Below, piece by piece: positions 1 through 7,775 of a stretch of DNA of 64,000 nt (the first letter of the stretch is position 1; the number at the start of each line of letters is the position of its first letter). The stretch comes from an uncultured Lachnospiraceae bacterium. GTDB taxonomy: Bacteria > Bacillota > Clostridia > Lachnospirales > Lachnospiraceae. The notes beneath the pieces were generated by a model. It made no database searches. It had not been told where the DNA came from and saw only the letters and a program-made list of their open reading frames with translations. Made by a program: the position numbers and the translations under genes. The stretch lies in assembly GCA_910585465.1 (NCBI GenBank), contig CAJUEW010000002.1:301288-365287 (forward strand), in the 5' to 3' direction.

Positions 1-70
1 ACGAAAGCACGATAGCGATGATAGCCGGGATGACAGAAATAAAGCCCATGTTAATAATTTCTGCTTCCAT
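1..70 (-). CDS. NhaC-like Na+/H+ antiporter, N-terminal fragment (cut by window edge)
   Basis: Only the first 23 codons are present; the gene runs off the left edge. The start is ATG at 70, behind an AAAGGAGG ribosome site about 8 bases upstream. The peptide opens MEAEIINMGFISVIPAI and is hydrophobic from there. Short polar starts followed by a proline-containing hydrophobic helix are typical of NhaC-family sodium/proton antiporters, but so little sequence is visible that another multi-spanning transporter is possible. It is transcribed in the same direction as the alanine-dehydrogenase-like gene upstream, 82 bases away. Confidence 0.45.
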   Translation of the reverse strand, partial: MEAEIINMGFISVIPAIIAIVLS

Positions 71-152
71 TTATGAAAGTCCTCCTTTGTTAAAATATAT
101 TGCATTCAGAGGGCTCCGGTATTTTCGGATTTCTCTGTAACTGCACCTGTCT

Positions 153-1319
153 TTAAAGCCGGATGTAGTTATCTGAACGGGTCACGGTAGCAGGCGGGGC
201 CGGATCCAGCTCTCTGTTTGCAATGCCAAGAATCTCTTCCGGACGAATCCACGGACGATTCTGCAGAGCACTGGTTTCCTCATGAGTCAGATAGCCTTTA
301 TAGGCGGTCATGCTCCTCCTCAGAAAACCGTCGCGCACACAGGCCTCTGCTACCCCGTTTTTTGCAAGACTGCGGAAGTGGGGCAGTACGGATGCAGCAT
401 AGGCAATGGAAGTGGAGTTTGCAATGGCTCCCGGGATATTGCCTACGCAGAAATGGACAATGCCTTCTTCCACATAACGGGGATTCTCATGTGTCGTTTC
501 ATGAAAGGATTCGATGGCTCCCTGTTCGTCATTGCTGATATCAACGATAACAGAGCCTTTCTCCATCAGCTTCAGCATAGAACGGTCAATCAGATAATCC
601 GTACAGCCCTTGGGCCATTTTACACAGTTTAATACCAAATCTGTCTCCGGAAGCAGCTTTTTGATATTTTCCTTAGTGGAAATCATCGTGTTCACCTGCT
701 CATGGTACTGTCTGCTGATGGAACGCAGCGTTCCGATATGAATATCCAGAACCGTACACCATGCGCCCAGGGCATGAAGGACGGAGAGAGCGGCCTGTCC
801 GACGATGCCTCCCCCGAGAATCAGCACCTTCATACCAGGCGCTCCGCCTAAACCGCTTACAAATTTTCCCTTGCCCCCGTGAATAGTCAGCATGGACTCC
901 AGTCCGAACAGTGCGCCCTGCTTTCCGGCTGCTTCGCAGTTGGGGGAACCATACCGGTGAGAGTCCTCTGCTGTAAATGCAATTACCTTCCGATCCAGCA
1001 ATGCCTGCACCTCTTCCGGATGGGCGGCAGGATGAATACAGGTAAAGACAATCTGTCCTTCTCTCAGCAGAGAAAATTCAACCGGCTCAAACTCCTTTAC
1101 CTTTGCCACCAAATCACAGGAGGCGTAAATTTCCTCCGCGGAATCCACCATAACTGCGCCGGCGGCCTCGTAGGCAGCATCTTCAAAGCCGGCTTTTTCA
1201 CCGGTCCTTTTCTGTACTTTCACTATACATCCGTCAGCGGCCAGCGTTGCCACCTCGCTGGGCGTCGCAATCACACGATTCTCCCCTTTTTTAATATCCT
1301 TTAAAATTCCGATATTCAT
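153..1319 (-). CDS. ald: alanine dehydrogenase / AlaDH-PNT family protein
   Basis: 388 residues. Family enzymes interconvert L-alanine and pyruvate + ammonia with NAD(H) in the cytoplasm. The N-terminal AlaDH/PNT domain starts MNIGILKDIKKGENRV, with the family's conserved Arg in GENRV; a Lys in VAKVKEFEP and a His in CIHPAAHPE fall where the substrate-binding residues lie. The Rossmann nucleotide fold is marked by LILGGGIVG near residue 168. It is slightly longer than the usual ~370 residues, and the GALVSP-type signature is divergent, so a related opine-type dehydrogenase of the same superfamily is an alternative. ATG 1319 follows AGGAGG by 10 bases. A near-consensus promoter and a long palindrome lie upstream (separate entries). 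Confidence 0.72.
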   Translation of the reverse strand: MNIGILKDIKKGENRVIATPSEVATLAADGCIVKVQKRTGEKAGFEDAAYEAAGAVMVDSAEEIYASCDLVAKVKEFEPVEFSLLREGQIVFTCIHPAAHPEEVQALLDRKVIAFTAEDSHRYGSPNCEAAGKQGALFGLESMLTIHGGKGKFVSGLGGAPGMKVLILGGGIVGQAALSVLHALGAWCTVLDIHIGTLRSISRQYHEQVNTMISTKENIKKLLPETDLVLNCVKWPKGCTDYLIDRSMLKLMEKGSVIVDISNDEQGAIESFHETTHENPRYVEEGIVHFCVGNIPGAIANSTSIAYAASVLPHFRSLAKNGVAEACVRDGFLRRSMTAYKGYLTHEETSALQNRPWIRPEEILGIANRELDPAPPATVTRSDNYIRL

Positions 1320-1404
1320 TTATCATTTGCCTCCTAAAGATGATATTTTAACAATATGTAAAAGGTTTCTAATTCTGCACTGCTTTAATATCATGCAGTT
1401 ATAA

Positions 1405-1433
1405 ATTATATCGAAATCAGGAGTATTATGCAA
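1405..1433 (-). promoter_or_regulatory. sigma-A-type promoter for the alanine-dehydrogenase-like gene
   Basis: On the minus strand, -35 TTGCAT (1428-1433) and -10 TATAAT (1405-1410) are separated by 17 bases. Transcription would begin near 1398, giving a leader of about 78 bases before the ATG at 1319. The motif is seen directly; its use is inferred. Confidence 0.6.
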
Positions 1434-1452
1434 GGCAAATTCTTAAGAAAGT

Positions 1453-1474
1453 TTAAAATTGTATACAATTTTAA
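1453..1474. promoter_or_regulatory. 22-bp perfect palindrome, likely operator
   Basis: A perfect dyad with half-site TTAAAATTGTA, centred on GTATAC, lies between the divergent alanine-dehydrogenase-like and ZorA-like genes. It sits 20 bp upstream of the minus-strand -35 box and about 50 bp upstream of the plausible plus-strand promoter region. A TTGTATACAA core is typical of sites bound by dimeric winged-helix regulators such as the GntR family; the regulator is not in view. Which of the two genes it controls is not decidable from sequence. Confidence 0.5.
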
Positions 1475-1581
1475 TAAAAAACGGTCCGAAATTTAAAATT
1501 TCATAAAGATTCTTTCATGCGCATTGTTAGTTCAATGGAAATATGTTAAAGTAAATGCATGATGCACAAAGGAGGTCTATC

Positions 1582-2712
1582 ATGAAAAATAAACTATATT
1601 ACATTCTTGCTGTACTTTACGTCCTGATGTTTGGATTTATCCTTTACATTAACGGTGTATTTACCGGGGAAACGGTTTCTATGAGTAATCTGTGGATCAA
1701 TATAGGATTCCTGCTGATTATCGGAGTTCTGTTCCTTATATCCTTTTCCGGCTTTTCCCGGCTGAACCGAGTTACCGATGCCCTGACATTTGCCGGGCAG
1801 GAAATGAAGAGTAAGCATGAACTCAGCCGTAAAAATCTGTGGACGGAATATGCCGATAAGCGGGATATTTTCCCCAGTCCGATTCTGAACGAACAGTTTG
1901 GTAAATATCAGAACTGGATTGCCGCCCACACCACCTCAAAGGGAATTATTAAAAATACCTGCCCGGTGGAAGACTACATAAATGAAGACCTGCTGAATCA
2001 GGCAGGACGTACCTACTTTAATTCCGCTGTTTCCGGCACTCTGACAGGACTTGGCATTCTCGGTACCTTTCTGGGACTGACTCTGGGCCTCAGCTCCTTT
2101 TCCGGCAACGATATTTTTACAATATCGGATAATATCGGGCCTCTGCTGGATGGCATGAAGGTTGCATTCCACACCTCCGTTTACGGTATTTTCTTTTCTC
2201 TGGTATTTACCTTTGTATACCGGAGCATTATGGCGGATGCCTATGAAAAGCTTTCGGATTTTCAGGCTGCTTTCTATGAGTATGCAGCGCCGTCCGTGGA
2301 TATCATGGACGAGAATATAAATGCAATGCTGATCTATCAGGCAAATATGGTAACTCTCCTGAAATCCATATCCGAAATCATGAAGGGAAATGCCAGAGAG
2401 CAGACCAGGGGAGTGGAACAGATTGTACAGCAGTTTATGGATCGGATGGCAGATGCCATGAGCGCTGATTTTGAAAGTCTTGGAAGGGCTCTGAAACAGG
2501 CATGTGAATCCCAGAGCGTCTACACCCAGAACTTCCAGCATCTGGAAGAAAGCACCCGTCTGCTTCTGAACGCAAGCCGGACAATGAACGACACAGTGAA
2601 CCTTACACTGGAAAAGCAGCGTGAGATAGAAGAGAAGCTTTCTAAAACATGCGACGATCTGAGCAATGAACTTTATACCTTTCATCAAATGAGGAATATG
2701 TATGAAAAATAG
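1582..2712 (+). CDS. ZorA/MotA-like proton-channel subunit
   Basis: 376 residues from ATG 1582, chosen because AAAGGAGG ends 6 bases upstream. Four membrane helices are apparent: about 5-24, 36-55, 151-175 (glycine-rich TGLGILGTFLGL) and 191-215 (VAFHTSVYGIFFSL). The last two match the MotA/TolQ/ExbB channel core, and TGLGILGTFLG in particular resembles ZorA of Zorya anti-phage systems. A cytosolic tail of about 160 residues, largely helical and Gln/Glu-rich, follows, as in ZorA and unlike classical MotA. The stop overlaps the start of the MotB-like partner by 11 bases, implying translational coupling. No flagellar genes are nearby. MotA/TolQ fold: confident; ZorA-type role: inferred. Confidence 0.75.
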   Translation: MKNKLYYILAVLYVLMFGFILYINGVFTGETVSMSNLWINIGFLLIIGVLFLISFSGFSRLNRVTDALTFAGQEMKSKHELSRKNLWTEYADKRDIFPSPILNEQFGKYQNWIAAHTTSKGIIKNTCPVEDYINEDLLNQAGRTYFNSAVSGTLTGLGILGTFLGLTLGLSSFSGNDIFTISDNIGPLLDGMKVAFHTSVYGIFFSLVFTFVYRSIMADAYEKLSDFQAAFYEYAAPSVDIMDENINAMLIYQANMVTLLKSISEIMKGNAREQTRGVEQIVQQFMDRMADAMSADFESLGRALKQACESQSVYTQNFQHLEESTRLLLNASRTMNDTVNLTLEKQREIEEKLSKTCDDLSNELYTFHQMRNMYEK

Positions 2713-3613
2713 ACAAAAAGACAAATCTGTGTTTGCAGAGCCAAGTTATTGGCAGTCCTATTCAGATATGATGGCAGCTCTTCTCTTAATCTTTATTCTG
2801 ATTATAGCGATTACGCTGGCTATCTATAAACAAAAGCGGACAGATCTGGAGGTCGCCCAGGTGCAGTTGAATCTGACACAGACAGAGCTGGAAGAGTCAA
2901 AGGCGGATCTGGAAAATTCCAAAGCAGAGCTGGAGGCTTCAGAGGCAGAGCTTAGAAATTCTTTAAAGGAGCTGGAGGAGGCTTACGCAAAGGCAACCAT
3001 GACGCAGGAGGAGCTGGACGCCGCACATCTGGAAATCGATGAAGCGCGGGCAGAGCTGAATGCCACGAAAAGCGAGCTTCAGGATATTATCGGTATCCGG
3101 ACAGATATCATAAAAGAGCTGCAAACCCGTTTCAGCAATTCTACCATGAAGGTAGACGCACAGACCGGTTCTATTACCTTCTCCTCTGACGTATTGTTCC
3201 GCTACAACAGCGCAACGCTTACAGAAGAGAGCAAGAATACGCTGAAAGAAATTATTCCTATGTATCTGGGAGTTCTTCTTCAGGATAATTTTCAGCCATA
3301 TATTGCTGAAATTATTATTGAGGGCCATACAGATACGGACGGAGATTATCAGAGTAATATGACGCTTTCTTATAACCGGGCCAACTCTGTTGCAAAATTC
3401 TGTATGGATGAAACAAACGGACTGACCGAAGGACAGATTGGGCAGCTTCAGAAGCTGATGACAGTCAATGGACGTTCCTTCAGCAATCCCATTTATCAGG
3501 AAAATTCTACAGAGGTAGATATGGCCTCCTCCAGACGTGTGGAGATTAAATTCCGGCTGAAGGAGGATGAGATGATTGAAAAGGTGACAGAAGTGTTAAA
3601 TCGGGAACAATGA
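2702..3613 (+). CDS. ZorB/MotB-like OmpA-domain stator subunit with coiled coil
   Basis: 303 residues. One membrane helix near residues 20-42 begins SYSDMMAALLLIFIL; Asp22 sits where MotB/ZorB carry the proton-accepting Asp. Next comes a long heptad-rich coiled coil, about 45-130, built of repeated ELE/KAEL/ESKADL units. The C-terminal OmpA-like peptidoglycan-binding domain (about 155-300) contains EGHTDTDG near 208, the SYNRANSVAKF helix and a final RRVEIKF strand. ATG 2702 lies inside the end of the upstream channel gene, behind GAGGA. The pair should form a peptidoglycan-anchored ion-driven complex. The coiled coil is longer than in typical flagellar MotB. No ZorC, ZorD or ZorE gene follows. 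Confidence 0.78.
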   Translation: MKNRQKDKSVFAEPSYWQSYSDMMAALLLIFILIIAITLAIYKQKRTDLEVAQVQLNLTQTELEESKADLENSKAELEASEAELRNSLKELEEAYAKATMTQEELDAAHLEIDEARAELNATKSELQDIIGIRTDIIKELQTRFSNSTMKVDAQTGSITFSSDVLFRYNSATLTEESKNTLKEIIPMYLGVLLQDNFQPYIAEIIIEGHTDTDGDYQSNMTLSYNRANSVAKFCMDETNGLTEGQIGQLQKLMTVNGRSFSNPIYQENSTEVDMASSRRVEIKFRLKEDEMIEKVTEVLNREQ

Positions 3614-3635
3614 TGAAATAAAGCACCTGTATTTG

Positions 3636-3661
3636 CCGCTTCCGGTTAACCCCGGAAGCGG
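3636..3661. terminator. hairpin between convergent genes
   Basis: CCGCTTCCGG (3636-3645) pairs perfectly with CCGGAAGCGG (3652-3661) around a 6-base loop. It lies between the converging ZorB-like and ABC-ATPase genes and overlaps the ATPase stop codon. Neither side has a strong T run, so termination may be weak or protein-assisted. Confidence 0.5.
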
Positions 3662-5367
3662 TTCAGGCAGGCAAAAATTTCCTGCTTTCTCGGTCTGGCA
3701 AGCCCGCATGGAATATAGGAGCTGCAAAATGGCTCCCAGCCCTTTTGATCCAGCAGCTCCAAAAGAATCCGGACAGCTTCGCGGACAGTATGTTTTCCGT
3801 CTGCCGTCTGCTCCAGAGTATAGCGCAGGAGATGAGCTAGCGCATTTGTCTGCTCAGAGTCGGCAAGCTGTTCCACATAGCGCAGATCGACGGTTTCCTT
3901 GTCTAAAGAGAAGGAGTCCCTTCCAAATGTCTTAACCTTCATATGCTCATGGCGGTTATCCCTTCCCTGTCTGCGGCCGCCGCCGTATCCTTTTTCCCGG
4001 TTAAAGGGCAGAAGAGTACGTTTAAAATCCGGAACATGGAATCCGGGAGCCTGAGTCCGGGGAGCGGTATGCTCTTTGCAAAGCGCTTTTACCTGTTCTG
4101 TAATGTCTACCGGACAATAGCAGTCCATCTGCAGGATTTTATCCGCAATATAAAAGAATGCTCCGGAGCTTCCGGCTACCAATATGGTAGAAATCCCGGC
4201 CTGTTCATATAAATCTCTTGCCCGCTCCAGAAATGGAGTAATCGGCTCCTTTTCCCGGCTAATCACCTGCTGCATAAAGTCATCCCGTACCATAAAATTT
4301 GTGGCCGAAGTATCTTCATCAATCAAAAACAAACGGGATTCTGCCTCCATATTTTCGACCACACCGGCCGCCTGGGAGGTACTTCCGCTGGCATCCGGCG
4401 TGGAAAAGCAGGAGGTATCCTTTTTATTTGGAAGATCGTTGATAAAAAGAGAAATATTCACATTCTTTATCGAACGTCCGTCCTCGGCTCTTAATTTAAC
4501 CGCCGTGTCATCTGTAATCACAAATTCCCGTCCGTCTCCCTGGATATGATTATAAACACCTGTCTGAAGAGCTTCTAAAAGAGTGGATTTTCCATGATAT
4601 CCTCCGCCTACAATCAAAGTGATTCCCCGGGGAACCGCCATTCCGCTGATGGCTCCATGATGAGGCAGAATAAAGGTTTTTTCCATAGTGGCAGGAGAGC
4701 GGAAAGGAATGCTGTGCTTCATCGGAAGATCGGAAATACCGCTTTTCCTTGGCAGAACCGCGCCGTTTGCCACAAAAGCAGCAAGCCCTTCCTCTTTTAA
4801 AAGCTTTCTTACCGCCTCCTGATCCTCGGCAAGAAAAACTGCAGCCTCCACTTTTTTACTGTCCAGCTTCCGGTAGAAAAAGCTGTTTTCCACGCATCGG
4901 GGCAGAAAATCAAACAAAATTTTTTCCAGTTCCCCTGCATTGATTGTACGGCCAAAGGCAGGAAAACCAACATGAAACCGGGCAGTTATCTTTGTATCTG
5001 TTATCTGACAGGCACTTCGTTCCAAAACCTCCTGACCGCATTTTGTAACAGATAAAAGACCGCTTTTCCCGGAGCCCTTTGCCTTGAAATTGTAATCCTC
5101 AAACTGGGAAGCAAAGCGTCTGGTCAGAAAATCCTGAAGGGCAATACGGGAACAGTCCTTTTTATAATAGGCTTCCGGAAAACCGGCAGCTTTATGAGCA
5201 ATTTCCACATGAAGGCTGGAAGGGGATGCGAACGGATCTCCCTGCACATGGTCAATAAACAGCGCATAGCTTCCAAACTGATAGCTTCCGGCCAGGGATT
5301 TATAAGCCGGATAACCTTTATGATCGATGGCGCGCAGGGATGCGCGCAGGTCATTGGACGATTTCAT
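3646..5367 (-). CDS. ABC-class P-loop ATPase (DUF2791/ABC_ATPase family)
   Basis: 573 residues, matching the family of predicted ATPases of the ABC class found widely in Firmicutes, whose role is not established. The P-loop GGGYHGKSTLLEAL is in the middle of the protein (near residue 255) and Walker B is SRLFLIDEDTSATN. The N-terminal part begins MKSSNDLRASLRAIDHKGYP, typical of the family. No membrane segments are visible, so it is probably cytosolic. ATG 5367 follows AAGGAG. It is divergent from the XerS-like recombinase, and their promoters lie back to back. Confidence 0.8.
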   Translation of the reverse strand: MKSSNDLRASLRAIDHKGYPAYKSLAGSYQFGSYALFIDHVQGDPFASPSSLHVEIAHKAAGFPEAYYKKDCSRIALQDFLTRRFASQFEDYNFKAKGSGKSGLLSVTKCGQEVLERSACQITDTKITARFHVGFPAFGRTINAGELEKILFDFLPRCVENSFFYRKLDSKKVEAAVFLAEDQEAVRKLLKEEGLAAFVANGAVLPRKSGISDLPMKHSIPFRSPATMEKTFILPHHGAISGMAVPRGITLIVGGGYHGKSTLLEALQTGVYNHIQGDGREFVITDDTAVKLRAEDGRSIKNVNISLFINDLPNKKDTSCFSTPDASGSTSQAAGVVENMEAESRLFLIDEDTSATNFMVRDDFMQQVISREKEPITPFLERARDLYEQAGISTILVAGSSGAFFYIADKILQMDCYCPVDITEQVKALCKEHTAPRTQAPGFHVPDFKRTLLPFNREKGYGGGRRQGRDNRHEHMKVKTFGRDSFSLDKETVDLRYVEQLADSEQTNALAHLLRYTLEQTADGKHTVREAVRILLELLDQKGWEPFCSSYIPCGLARPRKQEIFACLNRFRG

Positions 5368-5414
5368 AGTTTATGTTCTCCTTGTATATAATAATTTCGT
5401 TTATGCTGTCCATT

Positions 5415-5444
5415 AGTATAACAATTTTCTTTCCTTCCCGTCAA
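5415..5444 (-). promoter_or_regulatory. promoter of the ABC-class ATPase gene
   Basis: Minus-strand -35 TTGACG (5439-5444) and -10 TATACT (5415-5420) with 18-base spacing. Its -35 box is only 5 bp from the -35 box of the divergent recombinase promoter, so a single bound protein could affect both genes. Confidence 0.5.
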
Positions 5445-5449
5445 TGGGC

Positions 5450-5478
5450 TTGCCAAAATGGACAGACAGTAGTACAAT
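5450..5478 (+). promoter_or_regulatory. promoter of the XerS-like recombinase gene
   Basis: -35 TTGCCA (5450-5455) and -10 TACAAT (5473-5478) spaced by 17 bases. The predicted start near 5485 places the 34-bp dyad (5491-5524) at the very beginning of the transcript. Confidence 0.5.
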
Positions 5479-5490
5479 ATAGTTAATTAT

Positions 5491-5524
5491 AACACGTCGC
5501 AAAATGGCAGTTTTACGACGTGTT
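5491..5524. repeat. 34-bp dyad with 6-bp centre upstream of recombinase (dif-like candidate)
   Basis: Left arm AACACGTCGCAAAA and right arm TTTTACGACGTGTT are inverted repeats with a single mismatch (C5500 against A5515), separated by the asymmetric hexamer TGGCAG (5505-5510). Two arms around a 6-bp centre is the geometry of Xer dif sites (11-6-11). In Streptococcus and Lactococcus the difSL site lies next to xerS. Alternatives are an operator or a 5' mRNA hairpin controlling the gene. Confidence 0.55.
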
Positions 5525-5558
5525 ACAGGAAAAAACAGTCTTTAAGGAGGTTTTACAT

Positions 5559-6602
5559 ATGCCAATGTCCTATCATGAACAAATGGATTTAAAAAACATT
5601 CAGAAGCTCCGGGAACTTCAGAAGGAGCTTCCGGCTTTTGCGTCGGATTTTTTCAGAGCCATGGAAATTCAAAAGGCAACCAACACGCGGCGCAATTATG
5701 CCTATGACTTAAGCACATTTTTTTACTTTTTAAAAACAGAAAATCCTTATTTTAAAGATAAAGATATCCGAACACTCCCGGTGTACATCCTGGATGCCCT
5801 TCAGCCGGTGGATATTGAAGAATATCTGTCCTTTCTTACTTATTATGAAAAGGACGGCCAGAGCTTCAGAAATCACGAGGAAGGCAAGGCCCGCAAGCTG
5901 GCGACCTTGAACACTTTTTTTGGTTATTTCCACAAAAAGGAAATGATTCAGAAGAATGCCCCGTCTGTGGTGGATGTTCCAAGAGTAAAGGAAAAAAATA
6001 TTATTCGTATGGACCCAGATGAAGTTGCCCGGCTTATTGACAATATGGAATCAGGTGATAAACTGTCTGAAAGGCAGAAAATGTGGCATACAAAAACCAG
6101 GCTGCGGGATCTGGCCATTGTTGTAACCCTGCTGGGAACAGGAATCCGGGTTACGGAGCTGGTGGGACTGGATCTTCAGGATCTGGATTTTGACAACGGC
6201 AATATGCGGATTATCCGAAAAGGCGGAAATGAAGATCTTGTATATTTTGGAGAAGAAACCGAGGAGATGCTCCAGAATTATATGGAGGATCGCCTGACCA
6301 TGGAACCGGAACCGGGACATGAAAATGCATTGTTTATTTCTCAGAGAAATACAAGGATTACCGTACGTTCCGTGGAACGGCTGGTAAAAAAATATGCTTC
6401 CACAGCAACGGCCAAAAAAATTACGCCCCATAAGCTGCGCAGCACTTATGGGACTTCCTTATATCAGGAAACAGGGGATATTTATCTGGTGGCTGAGATT
6501 CTGGGACATAAAAATGTAAATACAACCCGGAAGCATTATGCGGCAATGGCAGAGGATAACAAAAGAAAAGCAGCCAAGGTAATACGATTAAGGGAAAAAT
6601 AG
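5559..6602 (+). CDS. tyrosine recombinase, XerS/XerD-like
   Basis: 347 residues from ATG 5559, 8 bases after AAGGAGG. The N-terminal SAM-like core-binding domain covers about 20-150. The catalytic domain has the complete tyrosine-recombinase set: R197 (GTGIRVTEL), K221 (RKGGN), H291 and R294 (TPHKLRSTYG), H317 (LGHKN) and nucleophile Y327 (KHY). Length and the extended N-terminus fit the single-recombinase XerS type better than the ~300-residue XerC/D. No excisionase or phage genes adjoin it, which favours a chromosome-resolution role over a prophage integrase. R-to-S in HKLRS (XerC/D usually have RH) is a small departure. The upstream dyad is the obvious candidate target. Confidence 0.85.
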   Translation: MPMSYHEQMDLKNIQKLRELQKELPAFASDFFRAMEIQKATNTRRNYAYDLSTFFYFLKTENPYFKDKDIRTLPVYILDALQPVDIEEYLSFLTYYEKDGQSFRNHEEGKARKLATLNTFFGYFHKKEMIQKNAPSVVDVPRVKEKNIIRMDPDEVARLIDNMESGDKLSERQKMWHTKTRLRDLAIVVTLLGTGIRVTELVGLDLQDLDFDNGNMRIIRKGGNEDLVYFGEETEEMLQNYMEDRLTMEPEPGHENALFISQRNTRITVRSVERLVKKYASTATAKKITPHKLRSTYGTSLYQETGDIYLVAEILGHKNVNTTRKHYAAMAEDNKRKAAKVIRLREK

Positions 6603-6613
6603 ACGAATCTGAA

Positions 6614-7528
6614 TTATCGGGACTGATAAGCCCACAGATTTTTAATCTGTCCGCTCAGTTCTTCATAAGTCCATTTTTTACTGCTTCTTCCTCTGCTGTT
6701 CGGATCGTTCACGGAAAATCCCTTTTTATCATATCCGTAAATCATGATAAAATGTCCGGCCGTGGTAAAATCTCCGGGACCCATGGCACAGATAATCGGA
6801 TGACCTTCATCCAGTTCCCGTTTCATTTGGTCTTCACTCAGGGAAACCTCGTTTCCTTTGATGCCGAATGCTTCTGCCCCTTTTGTCATCAATTCCCAGG
6901 AGGTTCCGGTTCCTTCCACATAGTATCCCTGTATCTCTGAATACTGTGCCGTCTCAAAAGGGGTAACAGATAAATCCTTCGTCAGCGCATATGCGACCAT
7001 AGCAAGGCATGTAGGACCGCAGCCTGAAATACCAATGCTGCTCTTATCACCATAGGAAGCATAACCCCATCTTTTATCCCATTGTAAAAATAATGGGTAG
7101 CTTGCAGATGTATCCTTTTTAGTCAGTACAGCGTCCAGCTTTTCATGCTTTGGATAGCCCTTCACATAATCTAACATTTCCGGATTATTGGCAAGGGCCG
7201 CCAGATAAACCTCCGGGTATTCGTCATAATCTTTCAGAATCTGTTTAAATCCTCTATCCTTTTTAGCCAGCTCCTCTATCCTCTCTTTTACTTCCGTTTC
7301 CGTTCGGATAACGGGCGGCTCTATCTCATAGGATCGGGAACCAGGAAGCACTCCTGCCCATCTCAGGCAGGATATAAGAAGTCCGGCTGCCACGCAAAAT
7401 ACTGCCGTAAATATGGTCAGATAACAGGCGTTTCGGATTTTCCTCCTAAGTCTTCTTCTTTTCTTTCGCAGAATACGCTCTTTTCTCGCAATTCGTTCCC
7501 GTTGTCTGGCACGTTCCTCTCTTGTCAT
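6614..7528 (-). CDS. membrane-anchored C39-like cysteine peptidase
   Basis: 304 residues. The first 35 are extremely basic (runs of Arg/Lys) and are followed by one hydrophobic helix (about 33-55), giving a cytosol-in, enzyme-out topology. The C-terminal Peptidase_C39_2 domain shows the catalytic Cys in GISGCGPTCLAM, His in GHFIMIYGYD and Asp/Asn in SVNDPNSRG. Proteins of this type cleave extracellular peptides or bacteriocin leaders, but no bacteriocin precursor or transporter is adjacent. It is convergent with the recombinase (11-bp gap) and divergent from lexA. ATG 7528 follows GAGAGG. Confidence 0.75.
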   Translation of the reverse strand: MTREERARQRERIARKERILRKKRRRLRRKIRNACYLTIFTAVFCVAAGLLISCLRWAGVLPGSRSYEIEPPVIRTETEVKERIEELAKKDRGFKQILKDYDEYPEVYLAALANNPEMLDYVKGYPKHEKLDAVLTKKDTSASYPLFLQWDKRWGYASYGDKSSIGISGCGPTCLAMVAYALTKDLSVTPFETAQYSEIQGYYVEGTGTSWELMTKGAEAFGIKGNEVSLSEDQMKRELDEGHPIICAMGPGDFTTAGHFIMIYGYDKKGFSVNDPNSRGRSSKKWTYEELSGQIKNLWAYQSR

Positions 7529-7709
7529 AACTAAAATCCTCTCATCTGTACTTACCAGAAATCAATGCCTGGATAGCTCTGCGCCCTTTACATTCCGTAT
7601 AACATCAGCGCCTAATTTATAGTAACATATCTGACAGCATTTTCATCTAAAGTTAATCCTAAAATTTCTTAAGATTTGCTGAATTACAGAAACTTAAACG
7701 AATATTTGT

Positions 7710-7738
7710 TTGCTTTTTTTTCATACTCGTGCTATAAT
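7710..7738 (+). promoter_or_regulatory. lexA promoter
   Basis: -35 TTGCTT (7710-7715) and -10 TATAAT (7733-7738), spacing 17. A weaker LexA-like half-dyad (GAATATTTGTTT, 7700-7711) overlaps the upstream edge of the -35 box. Confidence 0.6.
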
Positions 7739-7743
7739 AGAAA

Positions 7744-7755
7744 AAACGGATGTTC
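7744..7755. promoter_or_regulatory. LexA box (autoregulatory operator)
   Basis: AAACGGATGTTC matches the Gram-positive SOS box GAACNNNNGTTC at all but the first base; the flanking G downstream also fits the CGAAC..GTTCG consensus. It covers the predicted transcription start, 20 bp before the lexA start codon, the expected place for autorepression. Confidence 0.65.
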
Positions 7756-7775
7756 GACAAAAAGGAGGAAGTCAT

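Noticed and set aside
1936..2724. Long open frame antisense to the ZorA-like gene (262 codons)
   Set aside because: No ribosome site or protein-like composition; it is the mirror of a well-supported gene.
1582..5367. Complete Zorya anti-phage system
   Set aside because: Only ZorA/ZorB-like genes are present. The convergent ABC-class ATPase does not resemble ZorC, ZorD or ZorE, so no full system is claimed.
5559..6602. Prophage integrase
   Set aside because: No phage genes, attachment-site tRNA or excisionase nearby; the length and N-terminus fit a XerS-type resolvase.
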